NCBI GenBank assembly: GCA_014529385.2
Contig: CM043942.1
Span: 27,489,969-27,553,968, forward strand
Direction of reading: 5' to 3'
DNA length: 64,000 nucleotides
DNA from: Adiantum capillus-veneris
Taxonomy: Eukaryota > Streptophyta > Polypodiopsida > Polypodiales > Pteridaceae
The notes below the pieces were generated by a model. It was not told where the DNA came from and made no database searches. It was given only the letters and a program-made list of their open reading frames with translations. Of this stretch, positions 1 to 11,412 are shown piece after piece. The stretch's first letter is position 1; every line of letters starts with the position of its first letter. A program made the translations under genes and the position numbers.

Positions 1-3000
1 TCCTGCATACGATGGATTCATCTTCGTTATCTCCTAAGTAAGAATGTAATGTTTTTAATGTCAATGATTTTGACATTCCTGAAGCTTCCAATCCACAATC
101 CCCATACAAGGATTGTACATCCATATTCATATCATAAGGTAGGTTATCCAACCAGACTTCTTCTATAGGAACTGACTAGAGTTAGGCTCCCATCATTGAT
201 CTCTCTTACTTTTTTCCATAAGTGTCCTGGCCAGTCTTCCTCTACGAATGAAGTTCCGTCTAAGGCATCTTCGCTGTCAGGCACTACGAGCTCTGGTTCG
301 TTTATTTCAAGGTGGGGTTCTGCGACCACATTGGATTTTTCTTTCGTTCCTTTTACTACAAGCTCCTCAAGTTTTGCAATACTTTCAAGCTTGGGTTTTT
401 GTTTTTCCAACATTTCTTGCGTAATTCTTACTAAATTTTGATAAGCTTCCAGCTTAGCTGCTTCCATGTCTGGAGATGGATAATTTTTCCATTTGTTTTC
501 CATGTTTTGGCCTGCTTTAAGTCCTGCTTGGTAGGCTTCCAAGGTGGCATTAATAGGCTCAAAGATTTTATCAACCTGAATGGATCCTCCAGATTTCACG
601 GTTGTTTCCTTGAATTCACTGCTAGTTTCTTTCAACTTGTCCTGACTAGCTTCTTTGATTTCTCCTCGATTTCAACCCATTGTTTTTGTTTTCTCATCTC
701 ATATCTTTTGCTTCTGCTCCTTTTGATTCTTTGAGAAGAAACTTTCGTATTTTCAGAATCATCAGAGGAGTTGTGTTTCTTTTTCTTTGCCTGGGCTCTA
801 GTGATTACCTTGATTGGAACAATCGGTTCACTCTCTGATAAGCTACTAGGTATCACTTGGACCACATTTACTATTGTTTTATCCTTGTTCAAAGGATTTT
901 TAGGACAATCTTCTGGAAAGTGTCCTCCCTTTTTGCAACATTATATGCAATAGGCTTCAATTGGTTTGAGGTTTTTGTTAGGCCCTGGGCATTCATTTTC
1001 TCAATGATAATCAACACCACAGTTATGACAGTTTCTTGTTCTTAGCTTCATCATGGGTCTTCCCATGGGAGTTCTGACACCTTGATTAGCTACATAATAC
1101 ATTGGTGCGAACTCTGGTGGAGCATAAGGCATGGTTTCTTCCATTGGTGGTGGATGTGGATTATACCAATCTCCTTCTACCATTATTGTAGATGGACTAT
1201 GCTCTGCATAGGGTGCAATAGGCACTAATGCTTGCTCATCTATGACTCCTTCAGAGTGCATGTACTTTACAGGCATTGCATTATGTCCTAGATACAGAGG
1301 TTGTTGTCCCAACACAGGTTGAGGTCTTTCCATACCCAATGGTGGTCTTTGAGCTTGGGCCATATTAGGCTGATATCTGTACATGGGTTGTCCTTGTGGC
1401 CTCATGGGCATGTACTGAACATTCCCATCATACCGTGGTTTGAAGTAGCACTCATGGGTCTCATGGTTGGTCCATTTACCCTCGATTGCACACCATTTTT
1501 GTGGCCTAATTGGTTGTCCCTGTGGAGGTATCCCTTGTCCTGGTCCTCTAATAGGTGCTTTTTGCATGTTGTTCATCATGTCGTTCATCCTTTTTAACAT
1601 ATTTTCTATGGCTGAGAGTGGTTCCGCAGCAGCCATTCCCACTTGTGCTGGTTTTGTGGATGCCATTTTCTCGCTTTGGTTATCCTTAGGGACATCTTCT
1701 TCGTTGAAAATCTCGCAATTGTCTACTAGGTCAATAGCATCCGACACACATGCTTCTAGGGTTGGATGCTTTTACTATAGAATATTGTTTAGTAGTCCCT
1801 CCAAAAACAAAGATACAAGTCGTTCTTCTGCAGGTATCTCCATCTCTGGGAATCTGGCAATGTATTATTTCATTCGAGTTGCACAATCCCTAACAGACTA
1901 ACCATGAAAGCTATAGATTTGAGCTAACGTATTATGTTTGATCCCCGTTTTGGAACAAGCAGCTACAAATCCTTGAGCTAATGTGTTCAAGTCCATGATT
2001 GACCTTGGTAAAATGTTTTGGAACCATGTCAATGCTTTTTCTTTTAATGTCATTCCAAACCCCTCGAATTGAGTATGGAAATTGAATATACGCTCTGCTC
2101 TTAACACTTGCTTAAAGCTTGCTAAGTGGTCCTATGGATCCCCTGATCCACTATATTTTTTGACCCATTTTTGAAAATCAGTTGGTCTGACGCGTCTGTT
2201 TGGTTCAACTCCCGGTTTTCTGGGAGTTGGTCGTGTTCCGAGTCCTTCAAACCAGTCTATTGGAAATAGTGACTCATGTAGCCCTGGACTCGCCTTAGTG
2301 TCACCTGATTTTCTATGTGATGAGGTGGTTTCTGGTTTCTTCACATTACTCTCAGATGATCTCTCACGGTGTTCATTTCTTGGAATTGTTTCCGGTCCTT
2401 GCTCCAATATCCAATCCCGTATGGAATACCCTTGGTATTCGGTTTGTTCTACCTCCTCAGGAGTCGTCATAACAAAGTTGTTGTTATAACAATCCTTAAG
2501 CAGATAGGTTGGTAGGTCTACAGATGCCTTATCTTTGATCTTGAAGATATATATGATCTTGATGGCTGTCCTGGTTTGGCATGAGAAGTCCACATAAGAT
2601 CTTTTATGTTTCTATCTTCTCAACAATACACTCTAATCCAAGGATTATCCGTACTAAGCCATTTCAAAGGCTTCAAGTCTACTTGATCATATCCCTTGAA
2701 TTCTAAAGTTGGTGGTCCTTCTTTTGCTGACATATCTGGGATTATGGTGTTTACTTCTAACCCCCATTTGTCTATCACGTCAGGGTTTTTGACTTGTAAA
2801 TACTGAGTTTTGTTTCGATCCATGTACATTTTTCCTTGTTTGTTTGCCCTAACCTCTTCTTGAAACTCAATACCGCGGTCATCAATGTGAATAGCATACT
2901 TCTCGTTAGGGTCCAAGTAAACATGGGCTCCATGACGGTTAGTCTTGTAAAAAGATAGTATATGCTTATAGTGCACTGTCGTTCCGGTTTCCGAGTGAGT

Positions 3001-3168
3001 CGAGTAAGAAGACATTTTGGATGTTGAATCTGAAAAAGTGTGTGAGACTTTTCTAGGAATTGTATGCAAGGAATTGCCTTGATTCACGCTTTCTTTGGTA
3101 GATACTCTACTGGAGGTTTCTCCGAGTATGCTCTGATTTCCTAGTACAGGACCATATCTAAAGTTCAT
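1..3168 (-). pseudogene. Gag polyprotein of family 1 LTR element, copy 1 (decayed, runs off the window)
   Basis: Reading down from 3168, blocks in changing frames make a Ty3/gypsy-type Gag, the structural protein that packages element RNA. The first block (3168-2620) holds HVYLDPNEKYAIHIDD and EFQEEVRANKQ. The next (2593-2132) ends FQKWVKKYSGSGDP. After one stop comes a Retrotrans_gag-like core (2107-1898) with GFGMTLKEKALTWFQNI. A Pro/Met/Gln-rich segment (1747-1001) leads to two CCHC knuckles around 1020 and 940 (CHNCGVDYH-stop-ENEC and CI-stop-CCKKGGHFPEDC), each with a stop inside. A Lys/Ser-rich part (892-632) and an acidic part ending SEDALDGTSFVEEDWP (about 240) follow, then another frame (EVWLDNLPYDMNMD) stays open to base 1. 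Block order matches the plus-strand copy at 28155-31240. The start is unproven; 3168 is the first Met of the open block. The protease would lie before base 1. Confidence 0.8.
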
Positions 3169-5128
3169 ATGGACTTATGAAGCCCTGGATAGAGTACTCA
3201 CCTTTGGATTGACTTGTCGTCAATTTGCACTTGATTCAATTGCAACTTTCTTTCAAGCCACTAATTCCTCATCTGCAACCTGATTCTTGTACAAATTTGA
3301 TCAAGTTAGCTATTCTTCTATAATTACAGTAGAGTTTTTGCTAACTCTTGTGATTGGTCTCTGTGTATCACTTCAAATCGAGTTATGAGAGTCAAAATTT
3401 GACTTTCAAATTCGACTTCAGCAAAAAATCAAAGGTCTAATTTGCAACCTGTAATTGAGTGTACATGTATCAATTTTGATCCGATTGAGCTCAAAATTGC
3501 TCTGTGATTTTATATTATGTTGGTCTATCACTGTATAAGTTCAAAAGTAAAAAATGATGTATCTGGATAGCAGAAGTAAATAATCGCGAGATTATTTACC
3601 TTTGTCAATTTTTTGCACTTTTTTGATTGGTTTTGCAAGTATACAACTTGTTAAAGTCTTTGGACGAGTTTCAACTAGTTTGGACAAAACCTAATCAAGT
3701 TTATCAACTATTTGGTGTTCGCAGACTCTGATTTTGAGAATCTGGCTTAAGTCTCACTTTTGGGATCCAAATTTCACCAAAATTGATTTGTGAGGTCTAA
3801 TTGATGTGCTTGACCTTGTGGTCTACTCAAATATGCAAAATCATCAAGTTTTGAAGCAGATGTATATAATCAGGATTACTTACTCCAGCTATATTTTTGC
3901 AAATTTTTTCCCCAACTTTGACACAGATCTGTTAAGCACCTTAACTTAATGTCACTAGCCAATTTTCATCAAGTTTGGACAATTTTTGGTCAAATGGTCA
4001 TCAATTATCTGTCCGCAGACTAACTTTGCAATTTTAGTCACAAATTTCAATCCATTGATCCAAATCTTACCAAATTTGGTTTGTGGGTGTATTACAACAT
4101 AGTAAAACTAGTGGTATGCTGACTTGGTCAAAAAATTTGAAAAATAGGGTAGATGTAAATAATCGTGATTATTTACTCTACTAATAAATTTTTTCATCTT
4201 TTTGGTCAACTGAGCATGTACAGATGTTTATCACATCAATATAAGCCTATGAATCAAACTCCAACAAGTTTGGATAAATTATCCCCCAATTTACACTCAA
4301 AATTCAAAAAGTCCGTACAAACTTTAGTTTTTACTTAGTTTTTTGCCAGTTTAGTGGTCCAAATCTCTTGGGCCTTTACAAAAGTTGTTTGTACACATGC
4401 AATGAGTCAATGGTATGAACTTTGGTCAATTTAGAGCAGAAAGTTAATAATTGCGATTATTAACTTTAGGCTTGAAATGAACACTTTTTTGCAATTTTTT
4501 CAAAGATAGTCTTTATATGAGCTATTTTAAGCCTATGAATCAAGTCAAGACTTGATTTGGCTTAAAATGTCAAGAAAAAGTAAATAATCTGAGTTTTGGC
4601 CAACTCTTGAAATTTTTACGTCGAAGTGTCTTTGAGCTTACCAACTGGTTGAGACAACCCTTAGGCTTACTCTCCAGTCGGATTGAGTGGATTTCAGTCT
4701 TTTCGAGCTATTTCTAGCCGTAGACCTGAAATTCTGCAATAATAACAACTCACACTTGATTCTTTCCGAGAGAGCAATGTTTTGAAATCCACCTCGGATC
4801 CTACTTACCCTACTCCTAGATTCTCATGCAATGGGGTTGTGGAAAGTGTCCACAAACACTCGTTTTCTTGTGGTTTATGTTTTTAGAGCCTTGATCTTAA
4901 GACTTGTCTCTCCTTTCAATCATTCTCCAAATCGTATTCTACATCTACAATCCTACAATCCTAAAGGTACTTAGCAAGTACGATTACTTCCAAGCTACCT
5001 CTACACAGCAAAAGCTACAATCTTAAGCTATGCGGTTTCTAAAAGAAAGTTTTGAACTCTAGGCAAGCCTAGAGGAAGTTCAAGGATAACTACACAAGAC
5101 GCTCCTGTTTTTCCCTAGTTTAGGTCTC
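3169..5128 (-). repeat. Family 1 untranslated leader with about 290-bp repeats, each carrying a palindrome
   Basis: No credible reading frame lies between the Gag start and the primer site. The stretch holds about four diverged tandem units of 283-294 bp. Shared blocks include a tttgcaaatttttt-like start, caagtttggacaa, a ccgcagact-like block and gatccaaatcttaccaa. Each unit carries a palindrome of GTAAATAATCGCGATTATTT type, at 3574-3600, 3861-3884, 4154-4175 and 4441-4468, with a half copy near 4574. A related site lies inside the LTR near 5495. The sister element at 26446-28150 has the same arrangement with a different palindrome core. Confidence 0.75.
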
Positions 5129-5151
5129 TTCGATCCCCGGCAGCAGTGCCA
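5129..5151 (-). promoter_or_regulatory. Primer binding site, Asp-tRNA type
   Basis: On the minus strand, TGGCACTGCTGCCGGGGATC (then GAA) starts two bases after the LTR end CCCACA. It resembles the complement of a plant tRNA-Asp 3' end (TGGCGCCGTTGCCGGGGATC) with a few mismatches, and it would prime minus-strand DNA synthesis. The tRNA match is from memory of the tRNA family. Confidence 0.8.
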
Positions 5152-5153
5152 AA

Positions 5154-6076
5154 TGTGGGACGCATGTCTAACCTCACCATCCTATCTTATTGCAGTATTA
5201 GCGAGAACCATGATTAATTTGTCAAACCATGGGACGAAGCTGACTTGACTAGTGCATAGAGGCTACAAGAGGTTGTCAATCTCTTAGAAAACAACTAACA
5301 ACTTGCATCTAACTCAAGCTACACTCAAGTGACTGAAATCACCAAAAACCAATCGCTCGCTCATCGACAAGAAAATTACGTCCGTTACAGCATCAGATGA
5401 CATTCAAACGTAACAAAACTTCTAGGACATCTTTATAAGACCTAAGCATGCATGCTTATGGTCTCAAACCCCACTTTAGGTCAAGTTCCAAAATCGTGAT
5501 TATTAACAGCAGTGGATTTTTGACCTAGTCGTTTTCGACCCAGAATGCATCTAAATGCTTAGCAATGATTCCCCAATACCCCGCCTATGCATAGTTTTTG
5601 ATTTAAAAGTGTAAATTTCTAGTTATGATGAAATTAGGCCACGGGTCGGCGACGCCAAAAGCTACGAAATACTGTGATTGCTTACGTCCATGCGTAGAGC
5701 TCTAACCTGCAGTTACAATGCAACAAACGCAATCGCAATGTGACAACCGGAGAGGGAGTAGGAAGGGCGAGAAGGAGGGAAGTGAGCGCCGTTGGCTCAC
5801 TCTGTGTATTTCTTATCCAAAAACTTATAAGAAACTTACAAAAAATGGATTTTATACTTTAGCCAAGGTTTTTGTTTGGTCAAAACTAATAATCTGGAGT
5901 TCTACCAAAGCTGGGTAATGACTGGCAGATACAATCTGGAAGCTTGTAGCACCGGCTCATTAATTACAAAGTTTATCTGAGAAAATAAGAGTTACAATAT
6001 TCCCGATTTATCAAAATAATAAATGTTTTACAAAAAAACTCCAAAAAATGACGTTCATGTTAGCTTGCTGCTAACA
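5154..6076 (-). repeat. 5' LTR of family 1, copy 1 (923 bp)
   Basis: In minus orientation the LTR starts TGTTAGC (6076) and ends CCCACA (5154), next to the primer site. The bounds were fixed by alignment with the plus-strand copy at 25534-26445. Shared blocks include the hairpin start, the TATA region, ATCATTGCTAAGC and the CCTCTTGCAGCCTCTATGCAC-like 3' part. The start is a small hairpin (TGTTAGC-5 nt-GCTAACA). The other LTR lies outside the window, so no TSD can be tested. Confidence 0.85.
5847..5860 (-). promoter_or_regulatory. TATA box of family 1 LTR
   Basis: Minus strand reads AAAGTATAAAATCC after CTTTGGCTA. The same place in the sister LTR (25815-25824) reads GTATAAAAGA. Conservation in two diverged LTRs supports a core promoter that would start the element RNA downstream. 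Confidence 0.65.
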
Positions 6077-6099
6077 CTCTTGAATTTTTGGTCCTATTT

Positions 6100-7022
6100 C
6101 CTAGTCTGGTGCCTTTATTAGAGGGGTTTTGGCATGTCTATTTGCATGCAATGGACAACCCAAACGGACTGTCCATTGCATGAAAATAAGCAAGCCAAAA
6201 CCCCTCTAAGAAAGGGACCAAACTCATGTCCAAAATCTCTAGTTTTGGCCCCTCTATTAGTGGTGTTTTTGACATGTCTATTTGCATGCAATGGGCAGCC
6301 CATTGCATGTCAAAACCCCTTTAGTAGAGGGGTCAATCTCATGCCCAAAAGCTCTAGTGTACGACATGAGTTTGACCCCTCTATTAAAGGAGTTTTGGCA
6401 TGCCTATTTGCATGTAATGGGCAGCCTGTTTGGGTTGGCCATTGCATGCAAATAGGCATATCAAAACCCCTCTAATAGTAGATGGGCCAAACACCCCTCT
6501 AGTAGAGGGGCCAAGCTCATGACCAAAACCCCTAGTTTTTGCCCCTCTATTAGCCGGGTTTTTGCATGTCTATTTTCATTCAATGGGCAGCCCATTGCAT
6601 GAAAATATGCATGCAAAAACCCCTCTAATAGAGGGACCAAAACTAGGGGTTCTGGTCATGAGTTTGGCCCCTCTATTAGAGGGGTTTTGGCATGCCTATT
6701 TTCATGCAATGGGCAGCCTATTTGGGTTGCCCATTGCATGCAAATAAGCAAGCCAAAACCCCTCTAATAGAGGGACCAAACTCATGACCAAAACCCCTAG
6801 TTTATGGCATGAGTTTGGCACTTCTATTCGAGGGGTTTTGGCACGCTTATTTGCATGGAATAAGAAACCCAAATAGGTTGCCCATTGCCTGTAAATAGGC
6901 ATGGAAAAACCCTCTAATAAAGGATCCAAACTCATGCCCTAAACCCCTAGTTTGGCCCCTCTATTAGAGGGTTTTTGGCATACCTATTTGCATGCAATGG
7001 ACATGCCATATGGGATGCCCAT
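6100..7022. repeat. Array of about seven hairpin repeats (palindromic satellite)
   Basis: The segment alternates two inverted modules. One arm is ggggttttggcatgcctatt then tgcatgcaatgggcagcc; its reverse complement follows after 0-12 bases. Hairpin centres lie near 6162, 6298, 6428, 6589, 6720, 6870 and 7010, about 130-160 bp apart. Between hairpins sits the short palindrome CCCCTCTAATAGAGGGG and a linker like ccaaactcatgaccaaaacc. Frames across it are low-value artefacts. The array is cut at 7022 by copia A and resumes at 18171. Confidence 0.85.
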
Positions 7023-7399
<377 letters not shown>

Positions 7400-8127
7400 T
7401 GTAATGGAAATGGCCTATGAACTTTGAGAGTAGCAAAAATTAGAGAAAGTAACTTTGTGGAATTACTTTGTGAGCATAGAGGGTGAACTTAATTGATGCT
7501 GGCAACATAAACATAGCATTTAGTTAACTTGGCATGAACAATAATTTTACAAGAGAGAGAGAGAGTTTAGAGAACATGACAACAGTTGAGGACCGGATTT
7601 ATGTGGAGCCGGCAATCCCCCCTCCAATAGGCATTTGTATTATAGTTTTTCCCATCAAGAGAGACTTGGTACAATAAAACATTTGTCTTCCTTGTGACCT
7701 AGGTAATGCAATGAAGATGGAAAGTTCATGCATCACGAGCATAACATAAAATTTGTGGAGAGCATTAAATATCCCAAGCCTCAGTCCCTAGGCCTTAAAC
7801 ACCTTTGAAGGTGGAGAGAGCTAGCGGGGAATGAGGGTAGGGAAGATGAAGAAGAAATATTTCATAGGAGAAAGAATAAGTTCCTCACTTATCATCACTC
7901 TTCTTGCTAGCATACATAATAGCATAGAAATGAATATGGCAAGCTTAAGCATTGAAGCATGGATCTTCTTGGTTGGATTTGCCTTCCATAGCCAAGAGGG
8001 TTGGTGTAGGCTCTCAACTTCTCTACTATCTTGGAGAAGGAGATGGAGCTCTTGCACTTTGCACTTCACACAATGAGAGTGTGTGGGAGAGTATATCCCG
8101 CAAGCATGATCCTAGATTCCTTGGTTG

Positions 8128-8128
<1 letters not shown>

Positions 8129-8161
<33 letters not shown>
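8129..8161. repeat. Poly-C run (33 C)
   Basis: A pure C run after ccttggttga. The partner LTR has only seven C at 14005-14011. It is either replication slippage or a sequencing or assembly fault. Confidence 0.9.
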
Positions 8162-8169
8162 TTTGTAGC

Positions 8170-9060
8170 TCATGCTTGAAGCTCATTGGACCCGTCTAGG
8201 CCTAGCCAATCACAAGCAAGAGGTATATCAAACAAGCATGCTAGTCTTGGGACAAGTGTCCCCATTTCCCCTTTAAGAGAGAGCACTTGATAAATGCAAA
8301 AACAATCAATTAAATTAACTAATTTATCATTGAACCCCTTGGGAGGCCAACCAAAATTCTTTAGGCACACCATGAGGGCAACATGAGGAGGAGCTTGACA
8401 AGTGTCCCTTTTGCTTTCTTTGTACCAAGCTTGCCTTGTGTGAGGGTGTGTGTGTTCTCTCTCATCCCCCTAACTTTAGGGCTCGCCCCCTCTCTTGTAG
8501 GGATGAGATTTGACTTTTTGGACATCTTACCCCAAGCACCTTAGTTAGCAAGCATGACAAAGCACCTCAAGCCTGGGTAGTGCTCCCACAAGCACCTCAG
8601 GCTCCTTAGTCCGCAAGCATGACAAGCACCTCAAGCATCTTAGTCATCAAGCACGACAAGAACCTCAAGCATCTTATTCATCAAGCACGAAAAGAACCTC
8701 AATCACCTTAGTCATCAAGCATGACAAGCACCTCAAGCATCTTAGTTATCAAGCACGACAAGCACCTCAAACTTGGTTCGGGCTCCCACCTCAAGCTCAG
8801 CTTTAGCTTACCTAAGGTCAAAGGACTTTTTAACACTAACCTTTGGAGGTCTTTAATGAAGCTAACCCTAGGGTCTTTAAGCTCCATCACCATTGCTCTT
8901 TGATAGACCATCTCCCTTTTGGACCCATTACATTTGGTCCCGTGTTGGGATTCATCTAAAGCACATACCTATATTCTAACCCTTGTTCCCGTTTATTCTA
9001 CCACATTAAATGATCATTTTAATATGAGAAAATCATTTGGGTTGGTTAGATATTAGTTTT
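8170..9060. other. LTR interior without genes
   Basis: This holds imperfect short repeats of the type catcttagtcatcaagcacga (8560-8780), also present in the partner LTR (14450-14600). The frames read here have no recognisable domain and sit entirely in LTR. Confidence 0.6.
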
Positions 9061-9067
9061 TATGACA

Positions 9068-9080
9068 TTACCTCTCTCTT
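9068..9080 (-). promoter_or_regulatory. Polypurine tract of chromovirus
   Basis: In element sense AAGAGAGAGGTAA directly precedes the 3' LTR start TGTCAT. This is the expected plus-strand primer position. Confidence 0.75.
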
Positions 9081-9442
9081 GAAATCATAGTCATCCTCGA
9101 TTGGTAGAAGAGATAAAGCCTTAGTCATTAGTCAACCTTTCTTAGCAGGTAGAGGATCCCTTTTTACCCTACAACATCTTTCCAACATGGATGACTAATC
9201 CATTTGGTGCTTGGGAGACATAGTTGTCGCAAGCATGTCTGCTCTTTAGTCCATTTCATTCTCCCAAGTAGAGTGACAAATTCTACTTGATGTTTGAGAG
9301 ACATCGTCATCACAAACATGATTCTAAGCATGCATACTATTTAAATGTGTGCCCAATAAAAAGAGAATTAGTCTTGTAAGACAAAAACATTGATCATTTA
9401 AAAGAAATTTGTACATTTGCTTAGTCTAGTGTAGCATTGTAA

Positions 9443-10625
9443 TCATAGTATTCTTAAGCTGTATTCCATGCATCCCTCTAGCATCTTCAAAAGAATAATT
9501 TTTGAACTTAATAAGATACCGTCGAATAATCTTACCTTGTCATAGTACCTTCTCTTCATGCCAAAGGATAGCTTCAAGCTGTAGCACCTCTTCTTGGTCT
9601 TTGATTTTGGGAGGGTCTTCAATAATTGGTTCACTTGATGCCTCTCCTTTCTAGGGCTTAAGTAGGCTCACATGAAAAGCATTGTGTATGAGACAATGGT
9701 TGGGCAACTTGAGTTGATAAGCCATATCATTGATGGGCTTCAAGATTTGGAAGGACTGTGGCCCGTAGGATGTTTGCCCGTCGTTTTCCTCAATCGAGCC
9801 TTAGGAAACTTAATTAAGACCCAATCATTTTCTTTGAACTTCAAGGCCCTTCTGTGCTTGTTAGCAGAAGCTCTTTGCCTTTGTTGAGAGATGGATATAA
9901 CCTCCTTAATATTTTGAAAATATTATTGTAGATCACAACTATACTCATCGGCAACGAAGATCTTCCAATGTACTTTGAGTAGCAAGGGACTTTTAGGTCT
10001 TCCCTCAATGATTTCAAAAGGTGCTTTTCCCATAGAAGTATGTACAATATTATTGTATGCATACTCTACAAGAGGTAAGTACTTTTCCCATTGGGAGCCT
10101 TGATCTACTTTGGTAACATAAATATTTAGTAGATCAAGTATCGTAAGATTGGCTATCTCACTTTGGCCATCCGTTTGTGGGTGATAGGTCAAAGAGAAAT
10201 TCAATCTTGTTCCTAGATTTTCAAAGAGACCTTTCCAAAAATTACTGGTCATTCTAGGATCTCTATTTGACATGATGGATGTTGGAAATCCATGGTGTTT
10301 GAAAATCTGGGATATGAAGAGAGTTGCCATTTGGTGTGCCTTAATAGTCTTTTCGACAGGAATAAAGTGTGCTTGTTTGCTAAACATGTGGACCATTATC
10401 AGTATCTCCATATTCCCATGGATAGACTTGGGTAATCCAAAGATGAAATCCATGGATATACTCTCACATGGTGAATTTGGGATAGACAATGGCTAGAGTA
10501 ATCCAAGTTGCTTCCCTCTATCATACTTGGTCTTTTGGCATATCACACATTTTGAAACATACTCTGGTATGTCCACTTTCATGGTAGGACAATAGAAATA
10601 CGTCTCTACTCAGAGAGTAGATTGA
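9443..10625 (-). pseudogene. Integrase with chromodomain remnant (chromovirus)
   Basis: In element sense the zinc-binding domain is partly kept (YFYCPTMKVDIPEYVSKCVI, then CQKTK, about 10600-10525). The longest frame (10489-9923) is the core: MDFIFGLPKSIHGN, SNRDPRMTSNFW and HPQTDGQSE carry the three acidic-residue motifs of a DDE integrase. The C-terminal domain follows in broken frames (NDWVLIKFPKARL, about 9820). Around 9540-9450 another frame reads IIRRYLIKFKNYSFEDAR, which fits a chromodomain (YLVKW-type strand), used by chromoviruses to target chromatin. Frames change several times and stops occur, so it is a pseudogene. Confidence 0.88.
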
Positions 10626-10640
10626 ATGATAGCTTGAGAA
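10600..10640 (-). other. Deletion junction replacing RT and RNase H
   Basis: Upstream in element sense the PR-RT linker reads ELLPEISPPNKPPYRVSQ (typical run-in to RT, ends about 10640). Only a few codons later the integrase zinc-binding region begins (ETYFYCPTMKVD, about 10600). All of RT and RNase H is missing. A small inverted repeat TCTACTC-TCT-GAGTAGA lies at the join. Confidence 0.85.
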
Positions 10641-11412
10641 ACTCGATAAGGAGGCTTGTTAGGCGGTGAGATTTCTGGTAGGAGCTCAGTTCGATGGTCA
10701 TCATCCCCTCGTTTTGGAGGTAAGTCCATATGGATATCATTGATGAATACATATTGGAATCCTTTTAGAAAATTAGACAAGTCTAACTCTTCTTGATTCC
10801 TACCATTTACATTTGAGGAAACATTAAGATCTTTTAGGGACTCTTTGACAAAAATCTTGTACGCAAAAACTGAGCTCTTTATTGATTTATCAAAAGCAGA
10901 GGATCTACAAGTGGTATAGTATGACCAGACTCACTAGCATCTATATAAATGTTCTTTCCCCTGTAGGTGAATTATATTCTCCTTTCAGGGAACTTCATGT
11001 TGGAAGCCATGAGGTTGAGCCATGGTGCCCCTAGGATAGCATCCTCATGTTGGAGAGGAGAGATGAAAAAGTCTTCTTTGTTGACATAGCTTTGGACGTG
11101 GAGCCTCAACTTCCCAATCAAGGGAGTAACGAAGGCTCGCTGTCCCTTGAAAGCTGTGTCGATTGTTACAGCATCTCCCATCTCAAAAGCTTGAATGCCC
11201 AACTTGGTGGCCAACTCTGTTGATATGAAGTTGTGAGTAGAGCCAGGGTTAAACAAGATGAAGGCATCATGATCCCTTACCTTTCCCCAAGCATAGGAGA
11301 GAGGTGCAAGTTCTAGGAGTCTCATTGTGAGCATTTCTCTTGGGGCAAGAATGATAGCCATGTCCTTGCTCCCCACACTTAAAACATTTATGGTCCTTGC
11401 AAAAAACGTCAA
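10641..11412 (-). pseudogene. Retropepsin-type protease and PR-RT linker (chromovirus)
   Basis: The frame at 11412-10972 has LFNPGSTHNFIS followed by GQRAFVTPLIGKLRLHV and the second conserved block ILGAPWLNLM. This is the plant gypsy protease, which cleaves Gag-Pol. The usual catalytic triplet D-[ST]-G is N-P-G here, so the aspartate is lost. After the frame ends, other frames carry linker motifs up to PPYRVSQ at about 10640. Gag lies immediately upstream. Confidence 0.85.

Larger units (their letters stand above)
7400..9067 (-). repeat. Chromovirus 3' LTR
   Basis: It aligns with 12917-14871 from tgtaatggaaatggcctatg to gttggttagatattagtttt. It contains a run of 33 C where the partner has seven, and it shows the uninterrupted site (gaatatggcaagcttaagc, about 7932-7950) of the TIR element found in the other LTR. 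Confidence 0.92.

Noticed and set aside
1301-1901. Plus-strand open frames over the minus-strand Gag
   Set aside because: Antisense shadows of the family 1 Gag; no family features of their own.
1-3168. Endogenous pararetrovirus (caulimovirid) coat protein
   Set aside because: Zinc knuckle and protease could fit, but LTRs, an Asp-type primer site after the LTR and a gypsy-type Gag core point to an LTR retrotransposon.
3574-4468. CRISPR-like look: short palindromic repeats at even spacing
   Set aside because: Whole units of about 290 bp are homologous to each other. There are no unique 30-40 bp spacers, and the setting is a plant retroelement leader.
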